This document shows positions 1 to 8,591 of a DNA stretch of 64,000 bases, one piece after another. The stretch is from contig NZ_AP024525.1 in NCBI RefSeq assembly GCF_020886775.1, forward strand, positions 2,294,001 through 2,358,000. The letters run 5' to 3'. This stretch comes from Sinomonas cyclohexanicum. GTDB lineage: Bacteria; Actinomycetota; Actinomycetes; Actinomycetales; Micrococcaceae. The position numbers were made by a program, and so were the translations under genes. The notes beneath the pieces were generated by a model, which made no database searches, was not told where the DNA came from, and saw only the letters and a list, made by a program, of their open reading frames with translations. Numbering within the stretch: the stretch's first letter is position 1; the number at the start of each line of letters is the position of its first letter.

Positions 1-798
1 CCAGTAGACATCATCCGGGTGGAGGTCGAGGGCGTATCGTCCCGTGGCCCAGTGGGCCACGACGGCCTCGTGCACGTGGAGCGCACCCTTGGGCGTCCCG
101 GTCGTGCCGCTCGTGAAGTGCAGGAGCGCGTAGTCGTCAGGGAGCGTCCGCGCCACCTCCGCGAGGGGCTCGGCCTTGAGCATGAGCGCCGCCAGGTCGA
201 GCGTTCCCGGCTCGGGCGAGTCTCCGGCGTCAACCAGGAGGACGTGCCGGAGATCGGGCAGGTCGGAGCGGATGGCCGCGACCTTCTTGCGGTACAGGGA
301 CCGCGTTGTCACGAGCACCCGGCCGCCGCCCAGCCCGAGGCGCTGGCGCACGGGGTCCGGGCCGAATGCCGAGAACAGTGGACAGAACACGCTTCCTGCC
401 TTGAGCGTGCCAAGGACGGCGGCGTAGAGTTCGGGCCTCCGGCCGAGGAGTGAGAAGACCCGCTCCCCCGGGCCCACACCGAGACCGCGCAGGACGCCGG
501 CGAAGCGGCTAGCCCGCTCGGCCAGATCCGAGTACGTGAGGGACTCGACGCCACCGTCGGCGTGCACGAAGCGCAGGGCCTCGTGGCCGCCCAAAGGACC
601 TGCAGCGTGCCGATCGACCGCCTCGTGGGCAATGTTGAGCCCGCCGCCCGGCAGGCCCGTGAGGGCACGGCGCGCGTCCTCCCAGCGGAACACGGCGCAC
701 TCCCCGTCATAGTCCGCGAGATGGGGCGCGACGGTCAGGGCCCGGGGGTCCTTGTGGATCACCGGCCACGTTGTAGCCGCGTGGGTTTCTGCGCTCAC
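1..798 (-). CDS. AMP-binding acyl-CoA synthetase, acetyl-CoA synthetase-like (5' part only)
   Basis: Reading leftwards from a GTG at 796-798, the frame stays open for 266 codons and leaves the window, so only the N-terminal part is present. It contains the adenylate-forming signature HFTSGTTGTPKGALH near residue 220, where ATP is bound, followed by the HEAVVAHWATGRYALDL segment typical of AcsA-type acetyl-CoA synthetases. Members activate a carboxylate (usually acetate) with ATP and then form the CoA thioester in the cytosol. Third codon positions are almost all G or C in this frame only. It is divergent from the MerR gene; the roughly 80 bp before its start shows no clear -10 box. Substrate assignment is inferred from family resemblance. 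Confidence 0.8.
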   Translation of the reverse strand, partial: MSAETHAATTWPVIHKDPRALTVAPHLADYDGECAVFRWEDARRALTGLPGGGLNIAHEAVDRHAAGPLGGHEALRFVHADGGVESLTYSDLAERASRFAGVLRGLGVGPGERVFSLLGRRPELYAAVLGTLKAGSVFCPLFSAFGPDPVRQRLGLGGGRVLVTTRSLYRKKVAAIRSDLPDLRHVLLVDAGDSPEPGTLDLAALMLKAEPLAEVARTLPDDYALLHFTSGTTGTPKGALHVHEAVVAHWATGRYALDLHPDDVYW

Positions 799-879
799 GA
801 CTCCATGACACGCCGCCCGCCGCATGCGGCCAAGTGCCTAAAGTCCCCGGGTGCTTCCGCAGCCCCCGGCGCCCTTCTC

Positions 880-910
880 TTGACAGTGACGCAACGTCAC
901 ACTGCATCGT
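880..910 (+). promoter_or_regulatory. MerR-type promoter and operator
   Basis: A perfect -35 TTGACA (880-885) is followed by a 19-bp spacer and a weak -10 CATCGT (905-910). The spacer holds a perfect dyad, GTGACG-CAA-CGTCAC (886-900). An overlong 19-bp spacer carrying the dyad is the classical MerR architecture, in which the activator twists the DNA. The predicted transcription start falls at about 916-917, on the ATG of the regulator, so the mRNA would be leaderless and autoregulated. Confidence 0.7.
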
Positions 911-916
911 GGAGGC

Positions 917-1777
917 ATGCGCATCAGCCAACTGGCCGAGATCACGGGAACGACGCCGCGGACCGTCCGCTACTACCACCAGATCGGCCTGCTTCCCGTC
1001 CCACCCTCGCCGCACGGCTACCGCGACTACGGCTTCGAACATGTGGCACGGATGCTGCATATTCGGTGGGTCACCGACGGCGGTGTTCCCCTCGACCAGC
1101 TGCCCGACTTCATCATGCGCGATTCCTCGGCGGACGCGGCCGAGGACCTGAAGGCCGCCCTTGAGGCGGTCAGCAGACGCATCAAGGAGCTGACGGCCCA
1201 GCGCGAGCATGTGGCGCGATTGCTGGAGATCGTCGAGTCGGGCTCGGCGCTCACCCCACTTCCGTCTCCCCTTGTACGGCTCTACGACGAGATCGAGAAC
1301 CACACCAGCGACGAGGCCCTCCGTCGCGGTATTCGCGGCGAGCGGGAGCTGCTCGAGGTCGCGGCCTACCGGGGGGTGCTTCCTGAAGCCGTGACCGCGT
1401 TCGCGATGAACTTCTACGGGTCGACCCTCGAGGAGGCTCTCGCGCTTTTCGGCGAGCTGCAGCACCTCGGCGAAGAAGCTGCTCAACTGCCAGAGGGCGA
1501 CCTCGCGGCGGCCATCGACGACCTGGCCGACCGCACCATCGAGCTGATCGTCCGCGCTGGCGGTGTGGGCGTGGTCGACGTCATCTCCCGGTTCGAGGGG
1601 AACGTGCCACCGTCCGTCGTCGAGCTCGTCACGCTCGTCTTCCCCGAACACATTCACACGCTCTTCCTCACAGCGCTCGCCGAACGTGCGGGCGTCCTGT
1701 CCCAGAGCCAGCCCTCGGGCGGCGGCACAGGCCCCGCTGCGCCTGGCTCTGCCGCAGCGGGGGTGGCAGGGCCATGA
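917..1777 (+). CDS. MerR-family transcriptional regulator
   Basis: A 286-residue protein with an N-terminal winged helix (residues 2-27, ISQLAEITGTTPRTVRYYHQ), a helical linker, and a long C-terminal region of about 180 residues with no cysteine cluster, so it is more likely an organic-ligand or stress sensor than a metal sensor. The start is set by the helix-turn-helix beginning at residue 2. A GGAGG lies only 1 nt before the ATG, too close to act as a ribosome site, which agrees with leaderless initiation. Its stop overlaps the ATG of the ABC ATPase by ATGA, giving translational coupling. Likely role: ligand-controlled expression of the downstream exporter. The ligand cannot be told from sequence. 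Confidence 0.85.
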   Translation: MRISQLAEITGTTPRTVRYYHQIGLLPVPPSPHGYRDYGFEHVARMLHIRWVTDGGVPLDQLPDFIMRDSSADAAEDLKAALEAVSRRIKELTAQREHVARLLEIVESGSALTPLPSPLVRLYDEIENHTSDEALRRGIRGERELLEVAAYRGVLPEAVTAFAMNFYGSTLEEALALFGELQHLGEEAAQLPEGDLAAAIDDLADRTIELIVRAGGVGVVDVISRFEGNVPPSVVELVTLVFPEHIHTLFLTALAERAGVLSQSQPSGGGTGPAAPGSAAAGVAGP

Positions 1778-2694
1778 CCGCCGCCCACCTCCCGTCGGCG
1801 CACGCCATCGAAGTCCGCGGCCTCGTCAAGGCGTTCGGCAGTTTCCGTGCGGTCGACGGGCTCGACTTGGTCGTGGGCCGGGCGGCGGTCCATGGCTTCC
1901 TGGGGCCCAATGGCGCGGGGAAGACGACGACTATCCGCGTGCTCCTCGGCCTCTACGCACGCTCCGCAGGCGAGGTTCGGGTTCTGGGTCTGGATCCCGG
2001 GGCGCACCCCGCCGAGGTCACGCGTCGCGTGTCCTACGTTCCGGGTGACGTGGCCCTGTGGGGCAACCTCACCGGCCGGGAGGTCCTCGACGTCCTTGCC
2101 CGGCTCCGCGGCGCCTACGATCCTGCGGCCGAGCGGGACCTTGTGGAGCGGTTCGCCCTCGATCCGGGGAAGCGCGTGCGCGCGTACTCGAAGGGCAACC
2201 GGCAGAAGGTGATGCTGGTGGCCGCGTTCGCTGCCCGTACTGAGCTGCTGGTCCTGGACGAGCCGACCTCCGGGCTCGATCCGCTCATGGTGAGGGTATT
2301 CGCCGACTGCATCCGTGAGGCGGCGGCCCAAGGCCGTACCACCCTGCTCTCCAGCCACCTGCTGGCCGAGGTGGAGCAGCTGTGCGGAGACGTGACCATC
2401 ATCAAGGACGGCCGGCTGGTCGATTCGGGTCCGCTCGCCCGGATGCGGCACCTGGCCGCCTCGACGGTGACCGCCGACCTCGGCGTCCGGGAGGCCTCCA
2501 CGCTTGCGGAGCTGCGGGGGGTCGGCCTGGACGTGGACGGAACGGTCGATGGACGGCTTGAGCTCAGTGTCCCCCGCGCGCAGGTGCCGCGGGTCCTCGC
2601 TGTCCTTGCGGGCGCCGACGCGCAGGACATCACCTGTGTGCCGGCGAGCCTCGAGGATCTCTTCCTGCGCCATTACCAGACGAGTGCGCGATGA
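1774..2694 (+). CDS. ABC transporter ATP-binding protein (exporter)
   Basis: A 306-residue nucleotide-binding subunit of an ABC-2 type exporter. Walker A is GPNGAGKTT (residues 44-52), the signature loop is the variant YSKGNRQKV near residue 138, and Walker B with the D-loop is LLVLDEPTSGLDP near residue 160; an H-loop histidine lies in SSHLL. The C-terminal 80 residues form the extension common in DrrA/TnrB-type drug exporters. ATGA overlaps with both neighbours indicate a MerR-ATPase-permease operon. By context it energises export of the compound sensed by the MerR protein. Confidence 0.9.
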   Translation: MTAAHLPSAHAIEVRGLVKAFGSFRAVDGLDLVVGRAAVHGFLGPNGAGKTTTIRVLLGLYARSAGEVRVLGLDPGAHPAEVTRRVSYVPGDVALWGNLTGREVLDVLARLRGAYDPAAERDLVERFALDPGKRVRAYSKGNRQKVMLVAAFAARTELLVLDEPTSGLDPLMVRVFADCIREAAAQGRTTLLSSHLLAEVEQLCGDVTIIKDGRLVDSGPLARMRHLAASTVTADLGVREASTLAELRGVGLDVDGTVDGRLELSVPRAQVPRVLAVLAGADAQDITCVPASLEDLFLRHYQTSAR

Positions 2695-4280
2695 CTGCGC
2701 TGGTCGTCTTCCTCCTGCGCCAGCAGCGGACCCGCATCCTTGCGTGGCTGATCCCGCTCGCTGTCCTCGTCGCGGTCACGGCCCCCGCCTACGCCGCGAC
2801 CTACCCGGCGCTGTCCGACCGGCAGGTCCTGGTCGAGACGATGCGCGCCAATCTGGCGCTGAAGGTCTTCTACGGCGTCCTGCCGGCCCCGGGCACGCTG
2901 GGCCAGCTCCTGGCCTTCGAGACGGGGGCCTATGTCATGGTCCTCGGGTGCCTGATGTCCCTCCTGCTCGCCGTGCGGCTCTCGCGCGGTGCGGAGGACG
3001 CCGGGACGCTCGAGCTCGTGCGCTCCTGCGGAGTGGCACCGGGCCGCTACGGGACCGCTGTACTGATCGTCGTGGCCCTGGCCTCTGCCCTGCTCGGGGC
3101 CATGGTGGGCCTCGTGCTCGGGGTGCAGGTCGGGCACGTCGCGGAGCTGACCATGGCCGGGGCGGCCTCGCTCGGTGCCGTCGTTGCCGTGGCGGCGTTC
3201 ACCGTCGGAATCCTGGCGCTGGTCTGCGCCCAGCTCATGCCTGAGGCGACCACGGCGCGCTGGCTCGCAATGGCCGTGCTCGGCGCCGGCTTCGCCCTCC
3301 GGGCTGTCGCGGACACGGGCGGCTCGCGGTGGCTGCTCTGGCTCACTCCGCTGGGATGGAAGGAACTCGTCGCCCCCTACGCCGGAGACCATGCCGTGTC
3401 GCTGGCTGTCTTCGTCGGCGCAGCGGCCGTCCTGATCGCCGTCGAGCGGCTCCTCGCGGCACACCGGGAATTCGGTGCCGGGTTCTTCCGGCCCGGTGGC
3501 AGCAGCGCGCGGCGCGGGCGGGCCCGTTCCGCCTTCGGACTCGCCGCCAGGCTCTCCCGGGCCCAGGTCGCGGCGTGGGCCGTGGCGATGGCGCTGCTGG
3601 GGGCGCTCTTCGGTGGGCTCGGTTCCGGCCTCGTGTCCCTCATGGAGAAGGACAGGGCCACGGGCGAGCTGATGCAGGGCATGACAGGCCAGGCCTCTCC
3701 CGTGTCGAGCTACTTCGCGTTCGTGGGGCTCATCGTCGGGATCACCGGCGCCTGCTACGTGGTGATCGCGGTCGCCCATGCGGCACGCGACGAACGTGCG
3801 GGACTGGTGGACCTCGTCCTGGCCACGGGCCAGCGGCGCTGGGAGGTGCCCGCGGCCACCGCCGCCGTCGCGGCGCTCGGCTCACTCGTCCTTCTCTCGG
3901 CCGCCGGGCTGGCCGCGGCGGGAGTGACGGCGTCCCTCGTCCACGAGGACCATGCCGCTCTGCGTGCCTTCGGCTACATCATGGGCCAGTGGCCCGCGTG
4001 CCTGGCCCTGCTGGGGGCAGCCCTGCTCGTAGAGGCTGTCGCACCCCGGTGGCAGGCCCTGGCTTGGGCGCCGCTCGCCGCCAGTGCGACGGTCGCGATG
4101 CTGGGCAAGCTCCTCCGCGTGCCGGCCTGGGGCGAGGCGATCGCCGTCTTCGGGCATGCCCCCGATATCGCCGCGGCGGCACCGGGCTGGGCATCCTCGG
4201 TGTGGCTGGCGGCTGCCGGCCTCGGTGCCGCCGCGCTGGCCCTCGCCGTGGCCGGGCGCCGCGACATCGCGACGGGCTAA
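2691..4280 (+). CDS. ABC-2 type exporter permease (large, two-lobed)
   Basis: A 529-residue integral membrane protein with about twelve hydrophobic segments. It looks like two similar six-helix halves joined near residue 270, where a short Arg-rich stretch (SSARRGRARS) lies. The permease RGAEDAGTLELVRSCG loop resembles the coupling helix of actinobacterial multidrug or tetronasin-type exporters. It starts with an ATGA overlap on the ATPase gene. Being twice the size of a usual ABC-2 permease, it could form the whole transmembrane channel as a monomer. Substrate unknown; drug or lipid export is an inference. Confidence 0.85.
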   Translation: MTALVVFLLRQQRTRILAWLIPLAVLVAVTAPAYAATYPALSDRQVLVETMRANLALKVFYGVLPAPGTLGQLLAFETGAYVMVLGCLMSLLLAVRLSRGAEDAGTLELVRSCGVAPGRYGTAVLIVVALASALLGAMVGLVLGVQVGHVAELTMAGAASLGAVVAVAAFTVGILALVCAQLMPEATTARWLAMAVLGAGFALRAVADTGGSRWLLWLTPLGWKELVAPYAGDHAVSLAVFVGAAAVLIAVERLLAAHREFGAGFFRPGGSSARRGRARSAFGLAARLSRAQVAAWAVAMALLGALFGGLGSGLVSLMEKDRATGELMQGMTGQASPVSSYFAFVGLIVGITGACYVVIAVAHAARDERAGLVDLVLATGQRRWEVPAATAAVAALGSLVLLSAAGLAAAGVTASLVHEDHAALRAFGYIMGQWPACLALLGAALLVEAVAPRWQALAWAPLAASATVAMLGKLLRVPAWGEAIAVFGHAPDIAAAAPGWASSVWLAAAGLGAAALALAVAGRRDIATG

Positions 4281-4312
4281 GGACGGGCTAGGAGAGTCAG
4301 AGTGACGTGCTC

Positions 4313-4343
4313 CCACGGCTCCGCTCCGCAGGCACGGCCGTGG
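4313..4343. terminator. Hairpin between convergent ABC permease and DUF5134 genes
   Basis: CCACGGC (4313-4319) pairs with GCCGTGG (4337-4343) in the 98-bp gap between two convergent genes. There is no T-tract, which is usual in very GC-rich actinobacteria. Probably a shared bidirectional terminator. Confidence 0.45.
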
Positions 4344-4378
4344 CTGGTGCCTGGGTGGTTCATTCCGTAGGCGGCGAG

Positions 4379-5044
4379 CTAGGGCAGGACTAGGAGGCCG
4401 TATCCGATGAGCATGGCGGCGGCCATGCCCGCCGACGCTGCGGTGCGGCGTCGGCGGCCTGCGCCGTGCAAGTGGCCGCCCCGGGTGAAGGACTTCAGCA
4501 GCAGCCCCGTGAATGCGATGAGGGCCGCGGCGAACATCAGCACGAACAGCCACGATGCGGCGAGCGGCCATCCTTCCAGGGCATGCGTCATGCCTCCGGT
4601 GGGGGCGCCGGCCGGAGCCCCGCGGGTGGGTGCGGCCGTGCCCGTGGCGGGCATTGCGACGGCGGAGTGGGTGGGGTGCGTGGAAAGGCCCATCGCGAGG
4701 TACATCCAGGCCATTGCGGCCATCATGGCGAGGTGGTACCAGAGGAGGACCCCGCGGTGGTGGCTGTCCCGGGGCCCATCCGAGAAAGGGCCAGGTTCGG
4801 GGACCATGATCTGGTAGGCGTAGGCCGCCGCCGCCGCGCCGAAGAGGGTTGCTCCGGCGTCGGGCGGCACCTGCATGCCGATCGGCCAGACCATGGCCGC
4901 CATGCCTGCGGCCATGGCGATGTGGAGGCCCGCGTTGAGCCGTGTCCGCGCTCGGTTCCGTCGGCCGAGGTCGGGCAGGTACAGCACGGCGACGGCGGCC
5001 GCGAGGGCTGTGACGACGATCTGGCCCAGGGGGTCGTGGGTCAC
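4379..5044 (-). CDS. DUF5134-family membrane protein of the copper operon
   Basis: A 221-residue membrane protein with six to seven hydrophobic segments and a Met- and His-rich middle (AMAWMYLAMGLSTHPTHS, residues about 110-130), as expected for a protein that meets copper at the membrane. It matches the DUF5134 family, found beside copper genes in actinobacteria; its biochemical function is not known. It is the last gene of the operon: its GTG overlaps the stop codon of copA as GTGA. A role in copper handling is inferred from position and from the Met/His residues. Confidence 0.7.
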   Translation of the reverse strand: MTHDPLGQIVVTALAAAVAVLYLPDLGRRNRARTRLNAGLHIAMAAGMAAMVWPIGMQVPPDAGATLFGAAAAAYAYQIMVPEPGPFSDGPRDSHHRGVLLWYHLAMMAAMAWMYLAMGLSTHPTHSAVAMPATGTAAPTRGAPAGAPTGGMTHALEGWPLAASWLFVLMFAAALIAFTGLLLKSFTRGGHLHGAGRRRRTAASAGMAAAMLIGYGLLVLP

Positions 5045-7332
5045 CGTGCTTCGCTCCTGTCGCTCCCGGGGTGCCCGGACTGGGGCTCGAAGGAGCGCAG
5101 CCGGAGGCTGTTGGAGACCACCAGCACGGAGGAGAGCGCCATCGCGGCGGCGGCGATGAGTGGGTTCAGGAGGCCCAGGGCAGCGATCGGGATGGCGGCG
5201 ATGTTGTAGCCGAAGGCCCAGACGAGGTTGAGCCGGATGGTGCGCAGCGTGCGGCGGGAGAGCAGGATCGCATCCACCACGGTGCCGAGGTCCTCGCGGA
5301 CCAGGATGATGTCCGCGGACTTCATGGCGATGTCGGTGCCGCGGACCAACGCCAGTCCGAGCTCGGCGGTGGCGAGGGCCGCGGCGTCGTTGATCCCGTC
5401 TCCGACCATGGCGACCCGGTGCCCTTCGGACTGGAGCCTCGCGATGGCCTCGGCCTTCTCGGCCGGGAGCACTCCCGAGACTACGTCCTCGATGCCCGTG
5501 GCGGCGGCGATGGCACGGGCGGGAGCTTCAGCGTCACCGGTCAGGAGGATGCTCCGCAGTCCCAGGGAGCGGAGCCGCTCGACCGTGGGTGCCGCTGAAG
5601 GCTTCGCGTCGTCGGCCAGCGCGATGACGCCGCGGGCGGCGCCGTCCACGGCGATGAGCACCGCGGTGGCGCCTTGGGCGTGGAAGCGGGCGACGGCGGC
5701 CGCCGCCGCGACGGGCACGGCGAGGCCCTCCTGGGCGAACAGGCGCGGGCTGCCCACAGTGACTGCCGCGCCGTCGACCTCGGCCCGGGCACCGAGTCCG
5801 GGCAAGGCCGTGAAGCGCACCGCTGGCGGCAGGGTTCCGACCCTGGCGCGGGCGGCGTCGGCGACGGCTTGTGCGATGGCGTGCTCGGACGCGGCCTCCA
5901 CCGCTCCCGCCCAGCGCAGGAGGTCGGCGGCTCCACCGCCGTCGAGCGGCTCGACGGCGGTGACGCGCATGGCCCCGGTGGTGAGTGTGCCGGTCTTGTC
6001 GAAGACGACCGTGTCGATGGTGCCGCTGGCCTCGAGCGCATCCTGGCCCTTGATGAGGATGCCGAGCTGGCCCCCGCGGCCGACACCGACCATGAGCGCG
6101 GTCGGGGTGGCGAGGCCGAGAGCACACGGGCACGCGATGATCAGCACGGCGACCCCGGTGCCGAAGGCATCCCGAGGGGCAGCACCACCGAGCAGCCACG
6201 CCGCCATGACAACCACGGCCAACGCGATCACGGCGGGGATGAAGTACTGCGAGATCCGGTCCGCGAGGGTCTGCATGCGCGCCTTGCGCCGCTGGGCCTC
6301 CTCGGCGAGGGCAGCCATCTGCGCAAGGCGGGTCTTCGGGCCGACCGCGTCGGCCCTGATCTCGAGGCGCCCGGTGAGGTTGACCGCTCCGCCGACGACC
6401 TCGGACCCCGGGCTTGCTTCGGCCGGGACGGATTCCCCGGTCATGGGGCCCGTGTCGATCCCCGAGGCACCGTCGGTCACCGTGCCGTCGGCGGCGAGCC
6501 GCTCGCCAGGGAGGACGACGAACGTCTCCCCTACCCTGAGCTCACCCACCGGGACAATACGCTCAAGCCCGTCACGCAGCACCCTGACGTCGCGGACGGC
6601 GAGGGAGGCGAGGGCGTTGAGGACGTCGCCGGCGCGGCGGCGCGAGCGGGCCTCGAAGTAGCGGCCGCCGAGCTGGAAGGTGATCATGCCCGCGGCGACG
6701 TCGAGGTAGATGGCGTCGGCCCCCTCGGGCGTGACACCGAATCCGAGCCAGTACCCCGGCCCTGAGGAACCGATGATCAGGGTGACGACGGCCCAGCCGA
6801 ACGAGGCCAGGCTTCCGAGTGAGACGAGGGTGTCCATGCTGAGCGAGCCGCGGGCCAGGCCCCGGAGGGTGGCCCGGTGGAACGGCCATGCCGCCCACGC
6901 CACGATGGGGAGGGCGAGCAGGACGCAGACGATCTCCCAGGCGGGGAAGCGCCAGCCCGGCACGAGTGCCAGGAGGATCGTGAGGTCGCACAGCGGGATC
7001 GTGAGGACGGTCGCGACGGCGAGCCGTCGGCGCAGCGAGCCGATGCGGGCCTCAGCGGCCCGGGCGGACCACACGTCGTCGTCCGCCTCACGCAGCGCGG
7101 CGCCGTAGCCGGCCTTCTCGACGGCCCGGATCACCTCGGGCGCGCCGGCGTGGCCGATGCCGTGCACGACGGCCCGCTCCGTGGCGAAGTTGACGACGGC
7201 GTGGACGCCGTCGAGCTTGTTGAGCTTGCGTTCGATCCTGCCCGCGCAGGCTGTGCAGGTCATCCCGGAGATGTTCAGCTCGAGCGGCTCGGCTGCGGGA
7301 TAGGTGACGGGTACCGGCGACGGCGCTGTCAT
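5041..7332 (-). CDS. copA: Copper-exporting P1B-type ATPase
   Basis: A 763-residue heavy-metal ATPase. An N-terminal heavy-metal-associated domain carries GMTCTAC (residues 23-29). The actuator domain has TGES near residue 299, the transmembrane metal site is CPC (401-403), phosphorylation is at Asp445 in DKTGT, and the hinge motif GDGIND is near residue 640. CPC together with the N-terminal CxxC-type domain points to Cu(I) export from the cytosol. The ATG overlaps the stop of the CtaG-like gene as ATGA, so the gene is coupled to oxidase-assembly proteins upstream and DUF5134 downstream. No CsoR-like repressor gene was seen next to the operon. Confidence 0.92.
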   Translation of the reverse strand: MTAPSPVPVTYPAAEPLELNISGMTCTACAGRIERKLNKLDGVHAVVNFATERAVVHGIGHAGAPEVIRAVEKAGYGAALREADDDVWSARAAEARIGSLRRRLAVATVLTIPLCDLTILLALVPGWRFPAWEIVCVLLALPIVAWAAWPFHRATLRGLARGSLSMDTLVSLGSLASFGWAVVTLIIGSSGPGYWLGFGVTPEGADAIYLDVAAGMITFQLGGRYFEARSRRRAGDVLNALASLAVRDVRVLRDGLERIVPVGELRVGETFVVLPGERLAADGTVTDGASGIDTGPMTGESVPAEASPGSEVVGGAVNLTGRLEIRADAVGPKTRLAQMAALAEEAQRRKARMQTLADRISQYFIPAVIALAVVVMAAWLLGGAAPRDAFGTGVAVLIIACPCALGLATPTALMVGVGRGGQLGILIKGQDALEASGTIDTVVFDKTGTLTTGAMRVTAVEPLDGGGAADLLRWAGAVEAASEHAIAQAVADAARARVGTLPPAVRFTALPGLGARAEVDGAAVTVGSPRLFAQEGLAVPVAAAAAVARFHAQGATAVLIAVDGAARGVIALADDAKPSAAPTVERLRSLGLRSILLTGDAEAPARAIAAATGIEDVVSGVLPAEKAEAIARLQSEGHRVAMVGDGINDAAALATAELGLALVRGTDIAMKSADIILVREDLGTVVDAILLSRRTLRTIRLNLVWAFGYNIAAIPIAALGLLNPLIAAAAMALSSVLVVSNSLRLRSFEPQSGHPGSDRSEAR

Positions 7333-8591
7333 GGGCGCTCCTGGAGGGGTCTGGTGTCGTGGCGCTCGGCGAGGCGGCCGAGCATCTCGTTGTACGCTTC
7401 GAAACTCTCGTCAAGGCCGGAGTCGAGGTGCCGGTCGACCCGTCTCCGCTCCCGGCGGTCCTGGCGCGCCCACTGGGTGAGCAGTGCCAGGACGACGACG
7501 AGCAGCGGGACCTCGCCCGCGGCCCAGGCAATGCCGCCGCCGGCGTACTGGTCGGCTAGCAGGTCCGGCCACCAGGGCCGGGAGAGCCACTGGTAGAACT
7601 CCCCGGCGATCACGGTGGTGCTGGTCATGACGATCACGCCGAAGAACGCGTGGAAGGGCATCGCGGCCAGGACGAGGCCGAGCTTGCCCAGATGGGGCAC
7701 GGGCCGGGGCGGCTTGTCGACGCCGATGACGAGGCTGTAGAAGAAGTACCCGACAACCAGCAGGTGCACGTTGAACAGCTGGTGGGCCCAGTGGTAGCGC
7801 ATGGCCTGCTCGAAGATGGGGGTGAAGTACAGGACGTAGTAGGACCCGATGAACTCCGCGAACACCCACAGGGGGTTGTTCAGGTGTTGCAGCACCGGCC
7901 AGTGCAGGATGGCCTTGACCCACTCGTGCGGCCCGGGCGCCCGGTCTGCCGCCGCCGGCGTCGTGGCCCGCAGCGCGAGTGTGATCGGGCCGCCGAGGAC
8001 CAGGAGCACCGGGCAGAGCATGTTCAGGCTCATGTGCAGGATCATGTGCAGGCTGAAGGAAGCGTCCGCGTACTTGCCTAGGCCCGACGAGGTGGTCAGC
8101 ACAACGCACAGCCAGCCCAGCAGCCACGCGAGCGTCCTTCCGGGTGGCCACCGGTCGCCCCGCCGGCGGAGCCGCGCGACCGCGAAGAGGTAGAGCCCAG
8201 CGCCCACGGCGGACAGGACGAGGAAGAAGATGTTGGGCCGCCAGTCCAGAGCCAGGACGGTCGGGGTAGGTGCTGCGTCGACGTTGTAGCCGAAGTACAG
8301 CTGGGCGACCGAGGTCGGGACGAAGTAGTTCGGAGGCGGGAGGCGGGACAGCGCAACGTCGAGGCCGCCCATGGCCGCCACGAGGACGACCGCGAGGACG
8401 CCCACACGGCGCGTCCTCGCCCTCACCGCGCGCACGTCCGTGCCCGGCAGGCCGCGCAGGCGCAGCAGGAGTACTCCCAGAGCCGCCAGGAGCACGAACC
8501 GGGCCCCGAGCAGCCAGCCGGTAGGACTGGCGGACGGCGCGGACCCGGCGAGGAAGAACCACGCCTCCACACCGCCGAAGAGCGCCATCAC
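7329..8591 (-). CDS. CtaG-like cytochrome c oxidase assembly membrane protein (C-terminal half of a split gene)
   Basis: A 420-residue Caa3_CtaG-type protein with nine to ten membrane segments and conserved His/Met residues (MILHMSLNM and YHWAHQ) expected to guide copper to the CuB site of cytochrome oxidase. The nominal GTG at 8591 overlaps the stop of the preceding gene as GTGA, but the same frame is open upstream, has G/C at nearly every third position and encodes RKAIWAQTIARYRRVAAVCW, which reads naturally into this protein. In many actinobacteria the CopD-like and CtaG-like parts are one polypeptide, so this is probably the second half of a fusion broken by a frameshift near 8655-8670. 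Confidence 0.8.
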   Translation of the reverse strand: MMALFGGVEAWFFLAGSAPSASPTGWLLGARFVLLAALGVLLLRLRGLPGTDVRAVRARTRRVGVLAVVLVAAMGGLDVALSRLPPPNYFVPTSVAQLYFGYNVDAAPTPTVLALDWRPNIFFLVLSAVGAGLYLFAVARLRRRGDRWPPGRTLAWLLGWLCVVLTTSSGLGKYADASFSLHMILHMSLNMLCPVLLVLGGPITLALRATTPAAADRAPGPHEWVKAILHWPVLQHLNNPLWVFAEFIGSYYVLYFTPIFEQAMRYHWAHQLFNVHLLVVGYFFYSLVIGVDKPPRPVPHLGKLGLVLAAMPFHAFFGVIVMTSTTVIAGEFYQWLSRPWWPDLLADQYAGGGIAWAAGEVPLLVVVLALLTQWARQDRRERRRVDRHLDSGLDESFEAYNEMLGRLAERHDTRPLQERP

